Assembly: GCA_020631735.1 (NCBI GenBank)
Contig: CM036162.1
Location: 94,474,401 to 94,538,400 of the forward strand
Direction: 5' to 3'
Length of the DNA stretch: 64,000 bases
From: Saccharum officinarum
Taxonomy: Eukaryota; Streptophyta; Magnoliopsida; Poales; Poaceae
Part shown: positions 33,351 to 45,636 of the stretch, in pieces
Numbering within the stretch: position 1 is the stretch's first letter
How the letters are laid out: each line of letters starts with the position of its first letter
Notes under the pieces: model-generated
Told to the model about the DNA's origin: nothing
Seen by the model: only the letters and a program-made list of their open reading frames with translations
Database searches by the model: none
Position numbers and translations under genes: made by a program

Positions 33351-34301
33351 GGAAAAAGTCTATTTGACCCCAACTATTGGGGGTGATCTAACTTACCTCC
33401 TCTGAACTTTGCAAAACCGGCCAAATCACTTCCTCGAGCGGTTTTAGACGGTGGTTTTACTACAGTAACAACAGTTTGCTACCGTAACCGTGGTTTTGTC
33501 CTTTTCTTTTTTATTTATTTCGTCTGAATCTTTGAAAAATCATAGTAAATCACAAAAAAATCATAAAATAAAAAATCCAATTTTGTTAGACTCCACATGA
33601 GTATATCTACACAATGAATATATAATATAGTATGCTTTAGTACAAAGTTTTTGTTGTATGAATTATTCAAATTAATTACAGAAAAAAAATATATCAAAAT
33701 TTACAGCAAAAACTTTGTACTAAAGCATACTATATTATATGTTCACTGTGTAGATCTACTCATGTGGAGTCCAACAAAATTAGATTTTTCATTTTATGTT
33801 TTTTTGTGATTTACTATGATTTTTCAAAGATTCAGCCGAAATAAATAAAAAATAAAAGGACAAAACCACTGTTACTGTAGCAAACCGTTGTTGCTGTAGC
33901 AAAACCACCGTCCAAAACCGCTCGAGGGGGTGATTTGGCCGGTTTTGCAAAGTTAAGGGGGTAAATTAGGCCGTTTCATAGTTGAGGGGTAAACTAGACG
34001 GGAGCGTATGCTATGGAAACTAGCTTCTCGTGGAAACTATGAAAACTTTAATCTAAGTCCACATGATTCTAATCCGATGATCTCAGATGAAGGTGGGTCA
34101 TTTATTCACTTAAACCCTCCCACCAAGATTCTAATCCGATGATCTCAGATGAAGCACAACCCACCTTTAGCTGAGGTCATCGGATTAGAATCCTGTGGAC
34201 TTGATTGAAGTTTCCATAGTTTCCACAAGAAGCTAGTTTCCATAGCATACGCTCCCAAACTAGACCACCCCCAATAGTTGGAGGTCAAGTAAACTTTTTC
34301 C
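33351..34301. mobile_element. Foldback (Mutator-like) element with about 300-bp arms
   Basis: The left arm (33351 to about 33660) is matched in inverse by the right arm (about 33690 to 33990, resuming 34266-34301). Shared blocks include CAAAACCGGCCAAATCAC, CTAAAGCATACTATATTATA and AAAAATCATAGTAAATCACA. The ends GGAAAAAGTCTATTTGACC and GGGAAAAAGTTTACTTGACC match. Flanks CTTTCTTTTT and CTTTCTGATT could be a drifted 9-10-bp duplication of Mutator type. The right arm is interrupted by a second element at 34000-34256. Confidence 0.8.
34000..34256. mobile_element. Nested Mutator-like MITE, perfect 9-bp TSD
   Basis: It starts GGGAGCGTATGCTATGGAAA and ends with the inverse. The terminal inverted repeats extend about 100 bp with few mismatches. 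AAACTAGAC is duplicated exactly at 33991-33999 and 34257-34265. Inside, GATTCTAATCCGATGATCTC occurs twice in direct orientation and once inverted. A 9-bp duplication with long inverted repeats is diagnostic of MULE-type elements. Confidence 0.88.
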
Positions 34302-34311
34302 CTTTCTGATT

Positions 34312-35319
34312 GGCAATGACGTTTGCAGCTTTACATGTACAGTAGACCTCATGGAAATGCTGAGTAGTTATCCCTCTGTATGTATTGACGCACACTGCTT
34401 ATCTGATCACAGTTCACAGATGAGAGTCCAATATAGTTTGCTACCTCAGTCCTGGACTCCTAGAAATGATGCAATTTTAAATTTAATCAAAGTTAAATTA
34501 TTTTAAACTTTAGTAAATTTATATAAAAAATAGTATTCCCGACATTTGCAGAAAAGTGTCATTCTTACTTTCGAAAAGTTAAACATTTTTAACATTGATA
34601 AAATATATATAAGAAGGCATTAATATTTATGGTGGATAATTGGTATTATTACTAGATGAATCGTTGAATATATCTACAAAATAAACTTATTTGGAGATAC
34701 AAAAGTAGCTAATATTTTCTACAAACCTCGTCAAACTCCTGAATTCATAGCAACACTCGTATTTTCTACAAACCTCGTCAAACTCCTTGATGCATAGCAA
34801 CACTCATTTTGAGCCGGAGAGAGATTCAACTTATATGCTTTTGAATACTTTACTATAACAAATCTAATCTAATAATACTTATTTACTATAATAAATATTA
34901 GCATTTTTTATATAATATAAATTTGGTAACCCTATGCTAGGAGTACCATCTAGTACAAGGGTGTTGTCTGATTGGCACGGTTGCAGGATCCCACATGGGA
35001 AACTGCGGTCACTCGCTCGTATTTGCCGACGTGCAAACCCACAAAAATGAGCAATGAACGATTGAGATGAGCATTCATCTAACAACAAGCATATATAAAA
35101 TAAAGTACACAGCCGCCGATCATGGATTCTGACCGCTGATTTTATAAGCACAGACTGAAACAAGGGAGAGGAGTTTCCCAATCCCCAACTAGCAAAGCAA
35201 AAACACAAAAAAAAAAACTAGCATTATTATGTTTCTTATTAGATGATAATTAGTTGCCCATATAATATGGCAATTGATTAATTGGTACTAGAAGCTTCTA
35301 CATGGTGGGAGGGGCCCAC
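34312..35319. other. Intergenic and HSF 3' flank
   Basis: AT-rich DNA with Stowaway-like fragments around 34460-34700 but no clean termini. It includes the 47-bp tandem duplication listed next. The part nearest 35320 should include the 3' untranslated region of the HSF gene. A 109-codon frame at 34879-35208 (-) has no motif. Confidence 0.5.
34714..34807. repeat. 47-bp tandem duplication
   Basis: ATTTTCTACAAACCTCGTCA begins at 34714 and again at 34761. The two units are similar throughout, including CATAGCAACACTC. Confidence 0.85.
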
Positions 35320-36626
35320 TCACCTGGAGTTGGACCCGTCTTGGTCGGACCCGGCACCCTGGTCCGGCCCGTTGCAGGGCCGCATCGAATGGTACACGGG
35401 CGTGGGCCGGTATATGGGCCACGGGTGCTGGTCCGGCGACGGCTCCTCGCTACTGCTAGGAAGCTGCTGCTGTTGCGGATCCGACGCCTCCGTCTTCACC
35501 TCCGCTCCGGCGCCGTGGTCCACCTGTTCCTCGCCGGTGTCGTCGTCGTCGCGCATCCGCTTCAGCCCGATGGAGACGCCGAACAGCCTCGCGGCCTGGT
35601 CGGGGTCCGCGTCGGCGACGAGGCCCGCGGCCGCGGTGGCAAGACGCGGGCACGCGGGCATTAGGTCGAGTATGGCCGGGGGAGGGGCGGAGGCGCGGGT
35701 GCGGCCTCCGATGATTCGCCGGAGCAGTTGACGACGGAGGACAGCGCTGCGGAGGCGTCCAGCTGCTGGGAGGAGGCGTACTTGGTCATGAGCAGCAGGA
35801 TGTTGTTGCAGAGCTTCTTCATCTGCCCGAGCTCGCGGGTCAGCCGCGCGTTCTCCCGGCGGAGGCGCTCGTTCTCCTCGCCCGTGTCGCCGGACGCCGA
35901 CGCGCCAGCGGAGCCGGACGCGGCCGCCTGCGGGTGGTCCTCGGCGGATCCGGAGTTCGAGGAGAGGACCTGCTCGTCGGTAGAGAGCGCCGGTGAGGCC
36001 AGCCGACTCACCGGCAGCGCCATGGGTATCGGCGCCGCGGCCACCGTCACCGCCCCGGACGCCGCGGCGGCAGCCGCGGTCGCCAGCCCCGCCACTGGCG
36101 TGCCCGGAGCTGGCGCTACCTTCCGGCGGTGTATGTCGCAGAGCAGGCGCTTCTCCCCACGGCGGAAGAAGTCGTTGGCGAACTCCCACCGGTCGGGCAC
36201 CATCTTCCTAAATCCCTACGTCACAGCCAAGCAAATCCAAACACATCACACAGACATGGAGCTCCATGCCGAGCCAAACCAAGCCCCCAACCCAAACCCG
36301 ATGGAGGAATAAGCCAAGCGAGCATCAGGTATCGTACGTAGGTGTTGAGCTGCCGCACGAAGCTGGAGAAGTTGTTGTGCTTGAAATACTTGGGGAGGAG
36401 GTCGCGCGCGAACTCCGCCGGCCGCCACACCACGAACGTCGACCCGTCCTCGTTCCACGAGATCACGTCGTCCACCGCCGGGTCGTCCACCAGCTGGTAC
36501 GTCTTGGTCAGGAACGGCGTCGGCAGGGACCTCTGCCCGGCCGCGTCTGCAGCAAGCGCTGGCGCCGGGCAGGCGCAGGGGGTCGGTGCCAGGGGTCTCC
36601 CCGGCGGCGCCGCCCTGCTCGGCCAT
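35320..36626 (-). CDS. HSFB2C: Class B heat shock transcription factor (HsfB2c-like), two one-base frame breaks
   Basis: Two exons, 36338-36626 and 35320-36215, are joined by a GT/AG intron inside the DNA-binding domain after QLNTY, the position conserved in plant Hsfs. The product is about 394 residues. [15 protein letters not shown] through [20 protein letters not shown] is the winged-helix DNA-binding domain, followed by [15 protein letters not shown]. The region [19 protein letters not shown] is the HR-A/B oligomerisation coiled coil. Near the C terminus, [12 protein letters not shown] is the class B repression motif with a basic nuclear signal. Class B Hsfs bind heat shock elements and mostly repress or attenuate. 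One extra base in the G run at 36578-36582 and one missing base at 35678-35682 (+ strand) break the frame, probably consensus errors. With both allowed for, exon lengths become multiples of three. Confidence 0.92.
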
Positions 36627-36730
36627 CTAGCCAGCGCCGTAGCCCGGCTGGATCTGAGCCGGCGAAACCGTAGCTTCCAGATGCAGGAAAGAGCGAGCCG
36701 CGTTGGGTGGAAGGTACGGAAGAAGAAGCC

Positions 36731-36743
36731 TTCTGGAAGCTTC
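36731..36743. promoter_or_regulatory. Perfect heat shock element near the HSF start site
   Basis: TTCTGGAAGCTTC is an exact TTCnnGAAnnTTC element. It lies between the TATA box (36761-36767) and the start codon (36626), about where transcription should begin. Confidence 0.75.
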
Positions 36744-36760
36744 GATTGCGGATTAGGAAA

Positions 36761-36767
36761 TTTTATA
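36761..36767 (-). promoter_or_regulatory. TATA box of the HSF gene
   Basis: TATAAAA on the minus strand, about 135 bp upstream of the start codon at 36626. It rules against the in-frame ATG at 36829, which lies upstream of the TATA box. Confidence 0.7.
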
Positions 36768-37071
36768 CTCCCACCAACGGGAGGAGGACGCGAAGGAGAG
36801 GAGAGAGACGGTGAGAAAGGTAGCAGCACGAGTTAAAAACCCGACCCACTTCGTGAACCGGACTGCGACAAAAACCACTCGTACCCAGCGAAAGGTTGCC
36901 AGATGGTGGGCCCAGGCGCTAGATATCTCGCTGCGGCGCCGTCCCGACCCGTCAGATATGGCTCCGGTGCGGAACGAACGGCCGGGATGGGAGATAGAGC
37001 AGGATTTGGTTCTCGGTGGGCAGGGGTAGGGTGTAGCAGGGTGGCGGGCGGACGAAAGTGCGCGAAGGTCG

Positions 37072-37114
37072 GAAGGTTCCTGCCTTTTTCACGCCCATTC
37101 CTTCTGGAAGCTTC
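37072..37114. promoter_or_regulatory. Second heat shock element cluster upstream of HSF
   Basis: TTCTGGAAGCTTC recurs exactly at 37102-37114 within a 15-bp identical string (CCTTCTGGAAGCTTC). A GAAGGTTC half-site pair lies at 37072-37079. This is about 340 bp upstream of the TATA box. Confidence 0.7.
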
Positions 37115-37119
37115 AGGTA

Positions 37120-38190
37120 GGCGCGGTGGCGGGCCAGGGTGGATGGGACACGTGTCGACCGTCGAACCACGGATGCTGGATGGGATAAGGTTTTTCCTCC
37201 TCTGTCTTTTCTTTTTCATTTTTCCCGTCGTCCTCAACACCCAAATTGGCGTATTTCGGGGTTAAAAATAATACCCGCAGGGCATTAACGTGGGGCTCTC
37301 TTAGAAATTAAATTGTTGCTAATCTTGTGCAATCACACATAAAAAATCAAAAAAGTTCACATGTTAAATCTTGTGCAATGAAAGATAGGTAAAACATGAA
37401 TTAAGAGATCGGACGCGTATGACAAATGACAAACAAAAGTTCACCATGTCTAGAAGGTGAGATGTTAGGTTGGAGAAGCTTTGATGGGCTGTAGTGGGCC
37501 TGGCACGTCTTACAAATTCAGGTCAAATCTGAAACAAATACGGGTCTATTCCGTACGGTATTCCGCAAATACGGGCACAAAAATATCCATCCCATTTATG
37601 TTCCGAGTCTGTGAACTTCCGTCTCATTTGTTCTGAAAAATATAGAAACGAGTGAATCAAATGTAGAAAAACGGATGGAGTGAGACGGGAAATTTTTCAT
37701 CCGCTTTTAACCCTACCTTAAGCCACACAAAAAAGGCATTAAGTAGGAACAAGCAGGTACTTAGTCTCGTGTCCAATTGTCTATCTATGACAACGTGGCT
37801 TTTAGTAGCTTTTGCGTGAAAGGATTGTTTTTGAGAAGCAAAGTTTCAAAAGTTACGTGTTTATTTGAAAACAACCGTGGCCTGTTTAGATCCCATAAAT
37901 TGAAACGAACATCTAGAAAGTGCTTCTCATTTTATTATTAGATTATTTTTTTTTTCAATTCTCTCAATTTCCAGGAACCAATTAAAAGTGGTTTTTCGTG
38001 TAGAAGCTTATACAAACGATAATGATTGGATGCGGGCGACCGTCCTGTTCAAACGTGCCTCCCATGGCCCTGCGGAGCTGTGCAGCCCGCTCCCCCTAAT
38101 TGCACATCTAAAACTACTCTCTGTCATTGAGAACGGACACATTTCTTTTTCTCCCAGCCAACACCGCTCCTCTCCATCATGTGTGTCGCT
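37120..38190. other. Intergenic, no gene seen
   Basis: Mixed-composition DNA with no recognised element ends. An irregular repeated phrase containing AATACGGG appears near 37540-37575. Short frames have no motifs. Confidence 0.45.
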
Positions 38191-38199
38191 CGCTCCCTC

Positions 38200-38890
38200 C
38201 ATGTCCGGAAGCGGCCCGCTCCTGTCCATCGCGTGCGCCGCCGGCTCCCTCCCTAGACGGCGGCGGCGCCCTCCCCCACCGCGGCATCCTCCTCCCCCAC
38301 CCTGATGGTGCCTTCTCCCACTCCAGCGGCTCCTTCGCGCACCCCGACGTCCTCCTCCCCACCCCGGCGGTGCCCCTCCCCTGACACCGGCGTCCTCCCA
38401 CACAAGGAGCTCCCAACGCCCTCAGATCCGGCGGCCATGGCGCTCCCCGCGCCAGGCTCTCTCTCCCCACCCCTATGTTGCAAATGTATGTTTCAGACGT
38501 TTCAGAGGTATGTTGCAGTTAAATCATATGGATGTTGCAAAAGTAGATCAGGAGGATGTTGCATATGTTGCAAGTGTTTCAAAAGAATGTTGCAAGCATT
38601 TGTTCAAAATGTTTCACCTGTTTCTAGACGTATGCTGCAGTTCTTTCTGATCTGGATGTTTCATATGCTTCACACAAATGTTGCAATAATACGGTTCAAA
38701 TGTTTCAGTTGCTTCAGTATTATGTTGCAACAGTTGTTCATATTGTTTCAAGTGTTTTATTCGAGCGTTGCTTCATATGTTTCACACAAATATTACAATA
38801 ATATGTTTCTAATGTTTTAGTTACTTTAGTCTTATGTTGCAGCAATTGTTCCATGTTGTTATAAGTGTTTTATTCGAGCATTTTATGTTG
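38200..38890. repeat. Second copy of the CTTGCAAC-type dispersed repeat (inverse orientation)
   Basis: A GC-rich block (38200-38470, many CTCCTCCCCCAC and CGGCGGC phrases) is followed by quasi-tandem TGTTGCAA, GTGTTTCA and ATGTTTCA phrases to about 38890. This is the reverse orientation of the two-part structure at 30818-31560. No intact frame. Confidence 0.6.
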
Positions 38891-39310
38891 TTCGACCGCG
38901 TGGCTCGTCGGGGCCCTAGCGAATGGAGGCTCTAGGGGCCGGCAGATGGGTGTGCTGCGGTCAGGAGGGCTCTGGGGCGTTGTGAAGGCGGACGCAACGG
39001 GTTGCGGGGCGAGCTAGGGGCATGCGACTCGCAGAAGGGCTAGCGGACTGGTCCGGGGGCGTGCTGGGGGCAGGGGCGTAGGGCGGGGGCAAAAGCGGGC
39101 ACGGGGGGTTGAGCACTTGAGCAGGCGTGCGGACGCGTGTGGTGTGCCGGACGTCCGAGCGTCCAATAACATCACCTATTAAGCGGGGAGATCGTATGAA
39201 ACTTTGTAGGCACATTTAGGCGGTCTCTGTACTTATTACATGTTCCACTGATAGGTTCCAGAGAACTACTATGGACAATTCATTCCGGAGTTCATTCTGA
39301 CGAACCTACT
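38891..39310. other. Spacer between the dispersed repeat and UGE 3' end
   Basis: GC-rich to about 39170 with GGACGTCCGAGCGTCC near 39150, possibly the outer edge of the repeat. The last about 100 bp would be the UGE 3' untranslated region. Confidence 0.45.
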
Positions 39311-41343
<2,033 letters not shown>

Positions 41344-41466
41344 GAGGCCGTCGAGGCGCCGATCGATCTGTCGTCTCTGCGCCGCGCGCGCCCGTCCGTG
41401 TGGTGCGGGTTCTGTTGCACTGGCTGGCACAGTGGCACCGCCGGCGCTCGCTAGCGCGGGGCGGGG

Positions 41467-41472
41467 ATATAT
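41467..41472 (-). promoter_or_regulatory. Probable TATA-like box of UGE
   Basis: ATATAT on the minus strand in an otherwise GC-rich stretch, about 125 bp upstream of the chosen start codon. It is weak by consensus. Confidence 0.45.
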
Positions 41473-41474
41473 GA

Positions 41475-42081
41475 CCGGTCCGGTGCCGTTGGTGCGCGTG
41501 CCGTGGCGAAAGAGGCCAGCGCAACGTGACAGGCTCACGAACGCGGCGGGATCAGATGACGGACAAACGGGCGGATTAGTGCCTAGTGGCCGCTGCGCGT
41601 TATGCCCTATGCTATGCGCCTATGCTTGAGCCTGGCTGGCGTTGCGGTGCGCTGTGCTGTACCCTGTGGGTCGCCTTTTTTCCCCTTTCAACAAGGTCTG
41701 TGTGTTTTCGTTCGGAACGAAGCGAACCCGACGGCGGCCGGGGCCGCCACGCCTTGGCGTCCGTGACATTCGCCCGCGCCCGGTGACCGAAGGCTCGGAT
41801 CGGTTCGGCGGCGAACCCTTCCCCGGCCGGTTCTGCAGGCTCCTCGTTGCCGCTGTCACCTCACCTCAACTCGCGTGCCTATCGGCACCGTCGTCTCGTC
41901 TCGTCTCATCCCAAATGATGTGGGGGATAAGCAAGAATCCGGCGGCGTAGGGGAGGAGTCAGAAACAATTTGCCAAAAAAGGCTAAAGCCTTATTGATGC
42001 TACAGTATTAAGAAATGGTAGTGAAATGGTAGTATTAGAAATTTCAGGTTTAGAATCCATTGACGTATAAAACCATCATTT
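41475..42081. other. UGE upstream region
   Basis: GC-rich to about 41900, then AT-rich. No other gene or element was recognised. Confidence 0.5.
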
Positions 42082-42091
42082 AGAAAGAAGG

Positions 42092-42134
42092 CATCCGGCT
42101 TAATGAAATACGGGTAACCCCGTTCGCGAAAAAA
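42092..42134 (+). mobile_element. 43-bp LINE 3'-end stub with 10-bp TSD
   Basis: A sequence ending TACGGGTAACCCCGTTCGCG plus an A run is bracketed by AGAAAGAAGG at 42082-42091 and 42135-42144. A tiny 3' fragment, an A tail and a target duplication are what an extremely truncated LINE insertion leaves. Confidence 0.6.
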
Positions 42135-42144
42135 AGAAAGAAGG

Positions 42145-42750
42145 AATTCGAAGTGGAGTTTTTAAAACTCCAGAAGACTATTTTAGTGATATAATGGTAT
42201 TCAAAACAATAAAATTTGTTGCATCCAAAACACTTCATGTCACTCTAAAACTAAAATATTAAACAAAACCATGTTATTCTTTTAGAGCTCCAAAAGTACT
42301 TTGCATCAAAACATGTCTTTTTAGCTTCACATATATAATTTCTTTTCTTGTGTACAAAAATGAATTCAAATTGTGATGTTGCTCACAATAAGTATGAAAA
42401 ATAAGAAAAACAAACTCGGGCAGCACATGATAATGCATATTGTTCTTGGACTGACAAGCACACATTATTCTGAACCATCGCTTAGATAATCTACCATAAA
42501 AAGTGCATTAACATGTCACAAACACACACGGCACAGAAGTTGTGTGTATCTTATAAAAAAAAGAGGAAACTAGCCAGCTTTTTCAATAAAAATAAAATAG
42601 GCACCCAAATTTGAGACATGGTTGAGTGCATGACAAGTACTCCCACTCAACCGGTTACAGTAGGTTGATTTCAAATTCGTACAGCTCACTTGAATTATTG
42701 TAGTTATCTAAACATGTTGTCTTTTATATAAAAAGTTAATTGTTGTGTTC
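42145..42750. other. AT-rich intergenic, no gene seen
   Basis: No recognised transposon ends or coding stretch. Confidence 0.5.
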
Positions 42751-42751
42751 A

Positions 42752-42861
42752 GCCCTGTTTGACTGGTTGATTTTCGGCTGCTGATGATGATTTGTTGTGA
42801 GAAAAAAATATTGTTTCATGGCTGAAAAGTAGCGCTGATTTTGGCTGATAAGCTCAAGCGA
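42752..42861. mobile_element. Degenerate Tourist-like MITE
   Basis: GCCCTGTTTGACTGGTTGA at one end, TTTGTTGTGAGAAAAAAATA inside and GGCTGATAAGC near the other end resemble the family at 3185-3312. The ends are drifted and no clear duplication is seen. Confidence 0.5.
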
Positions 42862-42954
42862 CTAGGATCCAAGTCAATCATGCTTGTTTATGGGGATAAG
42901 AGTGCAACATGGCTTCCTTGTTGATGTATATTTTATCTAAGTTAAATACATAAA

Positions 42955-43272
42955 CGGTCCCTAACTTGTTAAATGGTGTCACAAATCAACACACTTTGAA
43001 AATGTATTTCTAACATATTAAACTTGTCAAATGATATAGTTTTTTTATCTGATGATGTGGCGTGTACGGGCACATTGCCCTTTCAAACCATTATGGACCT
43101 ATGCGGTCCCTAACTTGTCAAATGGTGCACATAGATCCATACGCTTTGAAAATGTATTTCTGAGAGAGTAAACTTATCAAATGATATACATTTTACTAGT
43201 CCGAGAGGGTCTTTTATCTGACGTGGCGTGTACGGGCACGTTGCCCTTTCAAACCATTAGAGACCTAGATTG
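42955..43272. repeat. Tandem duplication of about 149-165 bp, two units
   Basis: CGGTCCCTAACTTGT begins at 42955 and at 43104. Both units contain TTTGAAAATGTATTTCT, GTGGCGTGTACGGGCAC and GCCCTTTCAAACCATTA in the same order. Confidence 0.85.
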
Positions 43273-43661
43273 CATCATTTAACGAATCTAGTATGCTGAA
43301 AATGCATTTTTTAAAATCGTGGATCTAGTCTGTACCTTAAAAAGTTCATAAGCCGCTCGTGCACTTAATTCCTTTTTCTTTGTTTTGCATACTAGATATA
43401 CCTCTCTGGCCGGATGTTTCCTGAACAAAGCTGCAAAAATGCAACATGCCTTTTGTTATTAGCGCTAATCAACTTTGAACTTTGAAAAAAAAAATTGATC
43501 GGCGCTGTAGCGCTAGAATGTTTATTTTAGAGCAAGGTAGACTTGACTTGCAGCTGATACATTTTGATTGTCGCATTTCCCTAAGAAAATGGAATTATAG
43601 TTTCCATAGTGGACAATTCAGAAAAAAAGGTGAAGCTTGAGGCGTGTTTAGATTGAAGCTA

Positions 43662-43899
43662 CTCCCTCAATCCTACAATATAGCGAATTCTGGCCTTTAA
43701 AACTTATACTGAAATATAAGGAATTCTAGGAAAAACAACAATTTTGTATTAAATACTTTTTATTTATCAACCAATCACTATTAATAATGCTTATTATAGC
43801 GTTTGGTTAGGAAATAAAATGATGGCACATGGTCTCTTGTGTTCTCTGTTAATATGTACTGACATTTTTAGAATGCACTATATTACAGGACAGAGGGGA
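43662..43899. mobile_element. Stowaway-like MITE, 238 bp, TSD TA
   Basis: The left end CTCCCTCAATCCTACAATAT and the right end ATATTACAGGACAGAGGGG... are inverted counterparts, with TA at 43660-43661 and 43900-43901. Confidence 0.8.
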
Positions 43900-43901
43900 T
43901 A

Positions 43902-45636
43902 GGCAACAAATTCTAGTCTCACGGGTTCAAACCTAAACAAGCTTTCAAACCACCATCAAATAGGCTCTAATTGCCTGCATGTCATTCTCATTCTTCATTC
44001 TTGTCCTTATCCTCTCTTCCTTTCTTGCACGACTGAACTAGCTGTTTTGCTGGCTTCCGGTGCATAAGGTAGAACACGAGCTGCAAAATGGCGCATGATG
44101 CCAGTCTCTTACAATAATTGAAGTTCTCAAAAATATAATACCTCAGTTTGCGAATAGGTAAGAAGAATGCAAAAAGAGAAATTCTTCAGTCCCTACCTAT
44201 AAAGGTTAAAGTGTCGAAGCAACCCAAAAGCTTCTGTAAAAAGAATGAGAACCTAGATACTCCTGGGCGTTCAGGCGTATGCCACTTTGCTGGGATTGAC
44301 CAAAGCATTTGGGCCGATTCGAGCAGCACAGACGGGAAGGCCGGTTGTTGATGTGCTAGTGGCGGGCATAGCCATCTGAACTCATATAGTCCAGTAAGCT
44401 ACACCTTTTCATTTGGGCTTGGAGAAAAACTGAATAAGTGAAGATATCATTCACTTCTATTACCGTTTGCTCGTCCATACAATTTTCGAGCTGAAAATTT
44501 TGAGGTAAAACAGAACAGCGTAGCAGCCGAAGCTTGGCTCAGTAGTGTAGGAGAAATTGTACTTCTAACCCGCTTCACTTATATTTTGTTTTCTAACGTA
44601 TAGTGACTTTCAACGACCTGAATTACACCACTGAAATATACATGGAGGAAGGAACGGTAAAAAGAAGTGCATACCTTCTAGGTAAAATAAAATGCATGGC
44701 AACACTCACGTGCTTTGTTAGCCGGCCGCAGACAGTTTTTGTTGCTGTTTAACCCCCGGCCCCCCCCCCCCCCCCCCGAGACTGTACTTGTATTTTCTTG
44801 TATGTCAGTGCAAGTTCGTTGAAAAAAAAAGAAACGCTCACGTGCCGAGAAGCATACGTACTTATACACCAGTACAAATGAAAAGTGCAGGTCAAACAGA
44901 TCATATTGACAAGGAAACACACCGCAGTTGCAGATGCTATTTTTCTGAGCATCTTTGTCCAGCCGTCCAGGCAGGCACCGGCTTTTCTTTAGCTCAAATC
45001 CACGCCCAGATCTCAGTACATAGCTTGTACAGCCTTTTGATCCAGATCAGTGAAAAAACGGAAAAACAGGGGTAGGTGTTGTCGAGGTCTACCAGATCAA
45101 TGATTAAAGGCATAAAGAGAAAGCCATGCATGTAGTAAGAAAGCGGATGCAGCCATGGAGGTACAGTAATTTCCAAAGGAAACAACAAGCACCTTCGCCC
45201 TGCTGAACTTTCGGCCGTGACTTGCATATACTAGTAGAATCTGAACAAGTAGTCATTCAACAATCATAATTCATGAGGCAAGGCTAACGTTAATTATACC
45301 TGATGAAAACATTGTCGGCAGTTTGCCGTACCGAGTAACTACAGATACGGTGATCTCCCAGATCAGTAAAGGATATAACTGTTGTTAATTGTAGCAGTAG
45401 ACTGAAACCAACATAGAAGAAAATCTACATGATAATAGAGATTTGATGATTCAATTTATAATAAGGCAGTTACAATTGACCATGTGAGGTGTGCACATAA
45501 TCCAATTAGGGCACATTCTGAAGGCACATATCTATACCATCCAGTCTTATTACAGTGGAGCATATACTATATCACAAATTGTCCACAATTCGGCACCAAT
45601 TGATGGGCAGAGTTCATCCTCAGCTGCGTTTCGCAG
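43902..45636. other. Intergenic and LRAT-gene 3' flank
   Basis: No gene recognised. A plus-strand frame at 44148-44351 (67 codons) and a minus-strand frame at 44994-45227 (77 codons) have no motifs. A long C homopolymer lies at about 44758-44777. The part nearest 45637 should hold the LRAT gene 3' untranslated region. Confidence 0.5.
44758..44777. repeat. Poly-C tract
   Basis: Nearly uninterrupted C for about 20 bases (one GG near the start) following AACCCCCGGC. Its exact length is probably unreliable in any assembly. Confidence 0.85.

Noticed and set aside
35302..35731. Plus-strand frames of 120-149 codons over the HSF gene
   Set aside because: Antisense shadows of the HSF C-terminal coding region.
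36627..36829. In-frame upstream ATG at 36829 that would extend the HSF protein without a frame break in exon 1
   Set aside because: It lies upstream of the TATA box at 36761-36767, and the extension has no Hsf-like text, whereas the ATG at 36626 gives a typical class B start.
41344..41538. Upstream in-frame ATG (41538) for UGE
   Set aside because: The added residues are not epimerase-like and a TATA-like box lies between it and the ATG at 41343.
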